This document shows positions 1 through 6,816 of a DNA stretch of 11,821 nucleotides, piece by piece. Both the position numbers and the translations under genes were made by a program. Source of the DNA: Dictyocoela muelleri. Its lineage: Eukaryota > Microsporidia. Position 1 is the first letter of the stretch, and each line of letters begins with the position of its first letter. The stretch lies in NCBI GenBank assembly GCA_016256075.1, contig SDVU01000622.1, positions 1 through 11,821 on the forward strand, in the 5' to 3' direction. Under the pieces are notes generated by a model. The model was given only the letters and a program-made list of their open reading frames with translations, was not told the origin of the DNA and did no database searches.

Positions 1-110
1 TGCTTTTCATAATTATTTTCTCTTCTAAAGTGATAAGAAAAGCCTTTGTAAAGAATCATTTCCTTGTTTCGCTTTGTGATAATTATTTTAATATTTTCAT
101 GATCTATCAT
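1..110 (-). CDS. Start of a FLYWCH-like zinc-finger protein, cut by the window edge
   Basis: Read on the minus strand, an ATG at 110 opens 36 codons that run off the left edge without a stop. The visible residues include IIITKRNKEMILYKGFSYHF. This fits the opening of a FLYWCH domain: a beta strand, a basic K/RxNKE turn, a hydrophobic pair, then a GF/GY aromatic step and an aromatic strand. The diagnostic W-x-C and later C and H residues would lie beyond the edge, so the assignment is incomplete. In other eukaryotes FLYWCH domains often sit at the N-terminus of MULE-type DNA-transposon proteins, and a transposon origin would suit the neighbourhood. The ATG is preceded by ACCCTTA, with a CCC triplet 4-6 bases upstream, as described for microsporidian starts. 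It abuts a Ty3/gypsy fossil on the opposite strand. Whether the full gene is intact cannot be seen. Confidence 0.45.
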   Translation of the reverse strand, partial: MIDHENIKIIITKRNKEMILYKGFSYHFRRENNYEK

Positions 111-129
111 TAAGGGTATATTTTGGGAG

Positions 130-960
130 CGAAAAAATTTAGTTTCGCCCCATTGGGGCGAAACTATGCCCAGCCGTTTCAAAGAATAATGAATGAAATC
201 TAAAAGAAATTGATAATATAAGCGTATATCTCGATGATATATAAATCTACAACGAATCTTTAGAAAAACACTATGAGACGCTTTCCATGGTATTTGAAAA
301 ACTTAAAGAAAATGATATATCAATAAATTTTGAAAAATGTAAGTTTTCAGTCTCTGAAATTGATTTCTTAGGTCATTTTATATCTTCCTGAGGAATACAA
401 CGAAACATATCTAAAATAAATGATTTTGTTTTTATCATACCAACTAACAAGAAGCAACTTAAAAAAATACTTGGATTAATCAATTGGTACAGACCATTTA
501 TTCCGAATCTATCAACAAGGCTTCATGAAATTTTTATTTTACTGAAATCTGAAGGAAGAAAAATCCACTAGTCACCAAAACAATTGATACATATAACGAA
601 ATAGTAAATGAGATTAAACAAAAACCAATCCTGCACCACGTCGATCTAAACAAACCATTTATTTTAAAAACAGATGCATCCGAAAAATGAATAGGCTCAA
701 TACTGATTCAAAATGACGAAATAGTTTGTTTATACAGTAAAAAAAATAATAAGCAAGAATAAAATTATTCAAATGTCGAAAAAGAGGCATTCTCAATACT
801 AAAATCAATAACACATTTTAAACCTTTAATATATAATGCTCATATTAAAATAATGACTGGCAACAAAATAATAATACCAAATGGTTGCTTGTCAAAGAGA
901 ATGAATCGATGGAAACTGATTTTAGAGGAATATGATTACAGCATTGTTCATATCAAAGAA
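130..960 (+). pseudogene. Fossil reverse transcriptase and RNase H part of the Ty3/gypsy element
   Basis: Recognisable family motifs, in order, are a degraded version of the PFG...FQRIMNE segment near 140-195, the YLDD catalytic motif near 225, EKCKF followed by a FLGH-like step near 330-380, and the thumb motif LGLINWYRPFIPNLS near 470-520. An RNase H region follows with LKTDAS near 665-680, NVEKEAFSILKSI near 770-810 and a run before 960 that matches the usual end of Ty3 RNase H (ADILSRSF near 975-1000). These enzymes copy element RNA into DNA in the family. This copy is broken and cannot be functional. Confidence 0.88.
141..165. repeat. Perfect 11-bp GC-rich inverted repeat with a 3-base loop
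   Basis: AGTTTCGCCCC at 141-151 is followed by ATT and its exact reverse complement at 155-165. The arms are unusually GC-rich for this window. It lies inside the reverse-transcriptase fossil, where the PFG motif is expected, so part of the symmetry may arise by chance from coding sequence. Confidence 0.85.
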
Positions 961-999
961 AGTTAAACAATGAAGCGGATATTCTCTCCAGATCATTCA

Positions 1000-2105
1000 A
1001 AATGAAATCGCATAAAGATTTAAATATTCACGAACTGCCAACTCTTCCAAAAACTGAATTAAAAATTCTAGTCGAAAATTCTAAAACCGATAATTATGAG
1101 AAAAAACGTTTGGAAAAGGTACTGAAGGAGATCTATAACCGATTAATACATCCAGGAGTTACAAGATATAAAATGATATTAAAGGCTATACTAAATTAAG
1201 TAATATTAAAAAATTATCAATGAAATTACAAGAGAATGTAATGCTTGTAGTAAGGAGAAGGATACTGACATAAAACACAGTATTATAAATCATGAATTTA
1301 TAAAAAAAGATAAAAACGAATCTATTTCAATTGACTGGAAAGGACCTACCAAAACAAGTGTGAACTCAAAATATTTTAATTTACTGGTGATTACTGATGT
1401 ATTTACAAGATATTCAGAGATAGAAATTATATTTGATACAAATACTCAAACTATATTTAGTGCTATCAAAAAAATATTGTTTTCAAAATATTCATATCCC
1501 AAAAAGGCATCACAGATAACGGTCTTCAAATTATATCTTGCAATTTCGAGAAATTTATCAAGATCAGAAAATTGAGCACATTTTAACTGCTCCAAATAAC
1601 CCTACAGGCAATTTAATTGTCGAAAGAGTTAATAAAGAAATAGGCGTGGCCTTACGGATATCAAGAAGACAATCTTTTAACAGGTTATCACAAAACATAT
1701 GGAGAAGAAAAAATATTAACGTTAATCTATCCACTGGTTACTCACCATTTGAACTTTATTTTCGAAAAACCGATATTTGAAAATTCAGATATTGAAATAA
1801 TAATTGATAAGTCCGAAATACTTAATAAAATGAAAATTAAAAGTAAAAAGTATAATGAAAGAATAAAAAAGGTAATAAAAAATGTTATTACTGCCCATAA
1901 TGACGAAGTTTTTGTTAAGAATTTGGAACAATATAAAATAAATAGCAGATGGAAGGGTCTATACAAAGTTGAGAAACAATCAAGTGGTAAGAACAATATT
2001 TATGTGGATAAAGGTAACAAGATTTCAAGAATATCTATCGAAAACGTTAAGCCGTGCGTGAGAGGGAGCGATGCAGTGTGCAATGAGAGTGTAAATGCAT
2101 TATAG
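1000..2105 (+). pseudogene. Fossil integrase part of the Ty3/gypsy element
   Basis: After the RNase H end comes a linker, then the HHCC-type zinc-binding region: HPG near 1150 and a C-x-x-C pair (CNAC) near 1240-1250. The catalytic core starts with a DWKGP motif near 1330 and continues through VITDVFTRYSE near 1385-1420, a remnant of the second catalytic segment near 1515, and NNPTGN followed by VERVNKEI near 1595-1640. The C-terminal part has GYSPFELYF near 1735-1760 and a basic region ending WKGLYKVEKQ and SIENVKP near 1950-2050, typical of the tail of Ty3 integrases. The region is broken, and the open pieces within it are fragments rather than separate genes. Confidence 0.88.
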
Positions 2106-2389
2106 AAGGTTTTCTTAATTTTTTTCATCGTGATTTATCTGTAAAAGGTTGAGACTAGAACAGTTCCATTATTTCACTTATAAGAATAATTAAATCAATT
2201 TTACAAAATATTTCATTAAAAATCCTCTAGAACATGTTCTTTTGCCTCCGACGCCAGTAATTAAAAAATCAATAAAATTATGAAACTATAAATACGATGG
2301 TGAAAACGATCCGATACACAATTTGGCAATCAATTCAATAAATAATCTTACAAGGTCTTTAATTGTCTGCAATTTAAGGTACGGGCATC

Positions 2390-2592
2390 CACTAAGTGGA
2401 TATCCCAATATCAACAAATTTTTCGTAACTCTCTTGCCATTGTGTTAGCATTCTAACAGATATTCAAAATTTGTAAGCAATATCAGTCTTTGTTTAACTT
2501 GATCTATCTTTGTTCATGGATATAAAATCTCTAATTACATCTAATTTGTATTTCACCGAATATCTTTTTATTTTTTCCTTTCCTTCTTTCAT
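2390..2592 (-). pseudogene. Decayed N-terminus of a pogo or Tc1/mariner-like transposase
   Basis: On the minus strand an ATG at 2592 opens a basic segment, KRYSVKYKLDVIRDF, followed after a gap by TDIAYKF and ISVRMLTQWQESYEKF. The spacing (helix, then IAxKFxISxRxLxxW) is that of the psq/CENP-B-type helix-turn-helix at the N-terminus of pogo-like transposases. Tc1/IS630 transposases share a similar start, so the exact family is open. At least three in-frame stops interrupt it and I could not find a DDE catalytic domain in 2105-2390, so it is a remnant. The ATG is directly preceded by TTACCCTT, a CCC triplet 3-5 bases upstream, much like the reading frame at the left window edge. The palindrome at 2621-2711 lies just upstream and may be its terminal repeat region. 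Confidence 0.5.
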
Positions 2593-2620
2593 AAGGGTAA
2601 AAAAATAAAAAATTTATAAA

Positions 2621-2711
2621 TTCCCTCGCTTATAAGAAACTGTCTATAATCGATTATAAGATCTTTTTCTCTTATATTCGAATATAAGACAGTGTCTTAT
2701 AAGCAAGGGAA
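2621..2711. repeat. 91-bp imperfect palindrome, MITE or transposon terminus
   Basis: The outer arms read inward as TTCCCTCGCTTATAAGAAAC and TTCCCTTGCTTATAAGACAC, and similarity continues inward for about 40 bases with only a few differences. Each arm also contains its own smaller palindromes: TATAATCGATTATA in the left arm, CTTATATTCGAATATAAG (18 bp, perfect) in the right arm, and CTTATAAG in both. The structure can form a long hairpin or cruciform. It could be a solo MITE or the terminal region of the decayed transposase to its left, whose start codon is about 30 bp away. No clear target-site duplication is visible. Confidence 0.75.
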
Positions 2712-4314
2712 AATGGTAGTTTTAATTAAGATAAGCATTTTAATAATTATTTTACTTTTTTTTTAATTTGGCAAAATTGGTATAATTATACTTTACTAAA
2801 TTTATAATTAATATTAAACAGTGTTCACACACGAAACATTTATATATTAATGCTGAGAACATTCATATCTGCCACCCGTAAAGTTGTCTCCAACCATAGT
2901 ATTTAGACCTTTGGTTCTTGGTGTTCCAAAAATACGTCACTTCCTAAGCTACCCAGATGTATACGTGATTTTTGTTTTATCAATTACTTAATAGGACGCA
3001 ATAAATATAAGATTTTTTACGAAATTTGTTTTTACTACTTTTTTTACCGAATTGTATTATTGGATCAAGTTATTATATACGGAAAGGTGTATCACTAGGG
3101 CACAGTAAAAAGATCGTTTTTTTTTCATTTTTATCGATGTTGCCTTTTTTTCAACCTTTACTCGGGTTTCTGGGTTTTCGCCTGATATTTTCTGACTCTT
3201 CCCTGATATTTTATATAAAATACATGAATTTAGCACGTTCATAAATTCATAATTTTTATTAAAAAAATATAAAATATATAATAAATTTGGTCTAATTTTT
3301 AAACAAACTTTTATTAAAGTATAAAGCAGTAAGATTTTTAACTGTAATGATTCTTCTAAGAACATCTATCAATTTTTTTATACTACTAAAAATTTGACAT
3401 CTACAGTAGTAGGTAAAACATAAGAAATTTTGTTATCTGATTCATTGGCTGACATGCTGTTTAAATTTAAATAAGTACAAATCAGAATATTTGTTCAATT
3501 GTGCCATATTTTTCTTTCATATCCGGATTTTATCGACTCTTATTTATTTCATTAAGCAGATGAATCGTCTAATTGCAGATAAATTTTCTTTCATAGTTCT
3601 AAAATTTAATTATTATGTAAATTAGTATTTTTTATTTATTCAAGTTTTTCAAGAAAACCTGGATCTTAAAAAGTAGTTACCCCAAATAGTTTGTTTCTAC
3701 CTCGTCAAGCTAATCAGGAATGATTTTTATAAATCATAATTAATAATAACTTCATACATAAAATCAAAGAACTTACATACCTTTTTATTATCGGAAAACT
3801 TGTAATTTTTAAATTAGTAACATTACTAAATGTACTTTGATTCTATATTATCTTTGCTATAATTCGTTTTATTTCTGAGCTGATAAAATTAGAGAGTTGT
3901 TTTAAATCTATTATTTTTCACAGATTCTATGTAACATATGAGCTAAAAATATTAGTTTTTGTGATTATGAAAAAATAATACATTTTACGCCTTTACCTCA
4001 TAGATAGCTTTATCTGTGCTGATTTGCCGATTTTTTGATATTTTTCAAACCCCCGTTATTTAACTAGACCCATCATTTTTAGACCCTTAACAGCCTTGAA
4101 TGCACAGAAAGTCTTATATAAAGCGATCAATCATTTTTTTCTTTTACCTCCATGTAATTCAATTATTAGAATTATCATTTCCGACCCACTATTTTACTAT
4201 TTGTTTTTTCACATTTCAAAGTATGCAGCAAATATGGGATTCCTCTTATTAATCGCTACAACTTCACCGAAAATGTTCAAAATATACCATTCATTTGAGT
4301 CAATTATTTTGTCA
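2712..4314. other. Gene-poor spacer with only weak coding-like scraps
   Basis: No intact gene is supported across this 1.6 kb. Short open frames on both strands near 3030-3370 overlap each other and show low-complexity, Leu/Phe/Lys-rich translations, so they are probably chance. Two minus-strand scraps look slightly more protein-like. One lies at roughly 2845-2990 and includes IHLGSLGSDVFLEHQEP. The other is a 25-codon frame at 3378-3455 starting MSANESDNKISYVLPTTVDV. Neither matches a family I recognise, and both could be pieces of dead transposons. Confidence 0.55.
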
Positions 4315-4401
4315 AAAAACAAAAATAAGATATATTTTTTTAAGTTTTAAAAAGATATATACTTTTTAAGTTTTAAAAAAATATATCTTATTTTTGTTTT
4401 T
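4315..4401. repeat. Perfect 28-bp inverted repeat with 31-bp spacer
   Basis: The arm at 4315-4342 (AAAAACAAAAATAAGATATA and on through a T run) is exactly reverse-complemented at 4374-4401. The spacer and the flank to about 4440 also carry three direct copies of a TTTTTAAGTTTTAAAAA-type unit. The arms are nearly pure A/T, which lowers the surprise, but a perfect 28-base match including the single G and C is more than base composition would give. It may be a decayed MITE or an intergenic hairpin. Confidence 0.75.
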
Positions 4402-5590
4402 AAAAGATGTATTATTTTTTAAGTTTTAAAAAGAATATATTTTTTTTTGTTTTCAAATATTAGACTCGTTAACTTCTTTTTTAAAATTTATCGCGTATTG
4501 TTTTATTTTAAATATAAAAAAATTTAAAGTTAGATCTTGCAATTAATAAAGCGAAATGTTCCCCTAAATAAACGCTTAAACATGCTTTTGATTAAAAGTT
4601 TAATTTGAAACTGTAAAGGAAAAGGGGGGTTTCCAACTTTTTTAAGCTCAAACACGCTTTTAATTTTCAACATGAGTCTGTGAATTAAGATGTCTTTTAA
4701 CATATTTTATTCCTTCTTTTGATGAAATTCCAGACTTTTACGGCAATCCATACATATGATCATTCTTAGTCACCTCTTGTATTCTATTTCCAAGATTAAT
4801 TTATTAAGAGTGTTGTATGGCAATCAATTTTCTATTGCTTAAGTCTAAAGGAGGGGGGTTAAAAAATACACGTTTTAAAAATTCTGTCAGATATCGGTAT
4901 TTTACCGGACCCTGGCTATCGCATTCATTTTGTTATTCCTTTTTTCTTCATTTCAAATCAAATCACGACATAATCATAAATACATCACTGTAACAACTGT
5001 TATGCTTTGATTTAGTTTTGATCACGTGATTTAATTATAACTTATTAAATAAAGGGTCCCCAGATTTAATAATATATTGATATGTAATTTTAAATCCAAT
5101 AAAAATATCAAATGAGCTCCTTATCATTTTTTTTAAACTAAAAGTAATTTTTTTTATTGTACGGTGGATATGATATTTAAGAATTATTAAATAAATTAAA
5201 ATGAAAATATCTAGCGAAGAATGAGCGATATTTGAAATGAAATAATTAATTTATCAAATAAAAGTCGGATATTGTCTTGAATATCCTTTTTCGATAGAAA
5301 TTCTTAAAATTAAGAAATTTTAAAATTTAAAAATCTGCAAAAAAAAGGTTTTTATTGAAAATTTAGCTTCGGCATAAAAAAAATTATTTTAAGGCAAACA
5401 TAAAATATAATCATCTGGCTAGATACTTAAGTAGTTAACATTACTGAATGTAAAATTTATCTATCTTGACTCGTATTTTTTACATTCAATTCAATAAATA
5501 ATTATAAATGACATTAAGCCCGCAAAAACTATTGCAGTGATATACAGTTGTTTGTATTTAAATATAGCTGATTAAGACTGGTTCTAATAT
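4402..5590. other. Gene-poor spacer
   Basis: No intact gene is visible. The stretch has two plus-strand G runs of similar context (AAGGAAAAGGGGGG near 4617-4630 and AAAGGAGGGGGG near 4847-4858), homopolymer A/T tracts, and one coding-like minus-strand scrap annotated separately. Nothing resembles a tRNA or rRNA. Confidence 0.5.
4660..4797 (-). pseudogene. Coding-like minus-strand trace of unknown origin
   Basis: One minus-strand frame reads as mixed-composition protein for about 45 codons, including GNRIQEVTKNDHMYG and SSKEGIKYVKRHLNSQTHVE, with an interruption between the two. The residue mix (charged, His, Gly, few Phe/Leu/Ile/Lys runs) differs from the random translations around it and suggests a once-functional gene or element. 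No family is recognised, no start is evident, and chance cannot be excluded. Confidence 0.25.
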
Positions 5591-6073
5591 GATAATGAAG
5601 TAGAAGAGACTTCTCAAGATGTAAGAATAAACAGTGACGCATTTCTTCAAAACATGGGTATAACTGAAAAATCCTTGTCAATCCTATAATTATATATACT
5701 CTGAGTCATTGATAAAAATAAAATTATATCAAATAATCTGTGAATGACTTAGCAGTGATGTATAACTTGAACCAAAAAATTAAATGGCCAAATACAAACG
5801 TTGAAGATAATATTCTGGATCAGCAATAGAAAATTTTGACAACATTTAATATCACGTTAAGAAATAACAAATTAATCTATTCTTAAAAACAATTTTGAAT
5901 TAAATTCAGAACTTACCAAATTAACAAAAAAAGGAAATGCAATTTAAACTTATGCCATAATTACGCGTCTACGATCGATATTTTATATCGAGTTAATATT
6001 TTGTTTAATACAAAAAGCTCAAATAACCATTAATATGCTATATCAGCTAAAATCGCAAACTACTGTGAGTTAA
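5591..6073 (+). pseudogene. Scattered coding-like traces, possible dead gene
   Basis: Three plus-strand segments read as plausible protein. One near 5591-5687 includes EVEETSQDVRINSDAFLQ, one near 5758-5829 includes YNLNQKIKWPNTNVEDNILD, and one near 5950-6073 includes YAIITRLRSIFYIELIF. Between them the reading is interrupted. They share strand and style, so they may be pieces of a single decayed gene or element ending just before the tandem arrays. No family is recognised. The evidence is only protein-like composition, so this is tentative. Confidence 0.3.
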
Positions 6074-6079
6074 AAATCA

Positions 6080-6172
6080 GAAATGTTACGATTAATTTTA
6101 TCTCATTTATGAAATGTTACGATTAATTTAATCTCATTTATGAAATGTTACGATTAATTTAATCTCATTAAT
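6080..6172. repeat. Tandem array of three 31-bp units
   Basis: Three head-to-tail copies of GAAATGTTACGATTAATTTA plus an ATCTCATTTAT-type tail occupy 6080-6110, 6111-6141 and 6142-6172. They differ at only a few positions: one T/A change in the middle of copy one and the final bases of copy three. High identity implies recent duplication or ongoing homogenisation. The array is noncoding. Confidence 0.95.
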
Positions 6173-6281
6173 AAATTAATAATAAACTATTAATTTAATC
6201 GTATTAATAAATTAATAGTAAATGATTAATTTAATCGTATTAATAAATTAATAGTAAACTATTAATTTTAAATTCGTTAAT
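6173..6281. repeat. Tandem array of three ~36-bp units, fused to the 31-bp array
   Basis: Copies lie at 6173-6208, 6209-6244 and 6245-6281 (the last 37 bp and the most diverged). The unit contains AAATTAATAGTAAACT followed by ATTAATTTAATCGTATTAAT. The core ATTAATTTAATC is shared with the 31-bp unit just upstream, so the two arrays probably grew from a common ancestral unit. Confidence 0.9.
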
Positions 6282-6816
6282 TTCAAACCATTAAAGAAAA
6301 TATCTAAAAATGATGTTATAAATAAATCTCTCAGATCTTATTATTTATATTTGTAAAGTTATAAAATTTTATTTGAAAATTTTTCCATATTCTGGTATTA
6401 ATACCAAAATGTTTATATGAAACGAGAAGTCGAGTAATAAATTATTTACTTTAAAGCTTAAAAATCAGAAATAAAAATGTTTATTTTAAATAAATTTAAT
6501 AAATTTAATAATTAAGATTAAGGGTACATTAATTAAATCGATGATTATTGCTAAAATTATTTAAAACCATTTTTTATTCAATTATTTAGACATTTTAATT
6601 ATTTAAAAGCCATAAAAATTCTACATTAAAAGAAAAAAATGTTAATTAGAAATTTGATTAATAACAAATTAATTTTTACTAATTTAACATTTTGATTAAT
6701 TTAATTTTGATTAATTTAATTTTTATATTAATTAATTTCTAATTTAATTTTTATTATTTGATTTTTATATAATTGATTTGTTATTAATTAATTTTTTTTA
6801 ATTATTTTTTTAATTT
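6282..6816. other. Extremely A/T-rich 3' flank of the large gene
   Basis: There is no gene here. The final 200 bases are built almost only from TTAATTAATTT and TAATTTAATTTTTAT words. A perfect 14-bp palindrome, TGGTATTAATACCA, lies at 6393-6406. For the minus-strand gene ending at 6817 this is the 3' flank. It contains A-rich AATAAA-like words on the minus strand, for example near 6745, but no site stands out as the polyadenylation signal. Confidence 0.6.

Larger units (their letters stand above)
130..2105 (+). mobile_element. Ty3/gypsy LTR-retrotransposon pol fossil, 5'-truncated
   Basis: Scattered but collinear matches to Ty3/gypsy Pol run left to right in the order reverse transcriptase, RNase H, integrase zinc-binding region, integrase core and integrase C-terminus. 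Integrase after RNase H is the Ty3/gypsy order and argues against Ty1/copia. Gag, protease and the first part of the reverse transcriptase are absent, because the recognisable sequence starts next to an unrelated minus-strand reading frame. I found no terminal repeat on either side. The copy is clearly broken, with roughly ten or more interruptions spread over its length, so it looks old and inactive. Several protein motifs remain readable by eye, so it is not extremely ancient. Confidence 0.9.

Noticed and set aside
1742-1996. 84-codon minus-strand frame
   Set aside because: It is a hydrophobic antisense shadow of the integrase tail fossil.
3026-3365. Overlapping 72- and 102-codon frames on opposite strands
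   Set aside because: They are low-complexity, overlap each other and match no recognisable family. Such lengths arise easily by chance.
4096-4350. 84-codon plus-strand frame beginning shortly after ACCCTTAACAG
   Set aside because: Its end runs into the A/T inverted repeat and the translation shows no domain. The CCC triplet is more than 10 bases from the ATG, so the evidence is too weak.
4617-4858. Two GGGGGG runs as G-quadruplex or regulatory sites
   Set aside because: Each is a single run without the four G tracts needed for a quadruplex, and neither is next to a supported gene.
3816-5452. Similar words AGTAACATTACTAAATGTA (3816) and AGTTAACATTACTGAATGTA (5433) as a dispersed repeat
   Set aside because: The similarity does not extend clearly into the flanks, and words this A/T-rich can recur by chance.
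2105-6816. A tRNA or other structured RNA gene in the long spacer
   Set aside because: I saw no GGTTCRANTCC-like arm, tRNA cloverleaf or rRNA-like segment on either strand.
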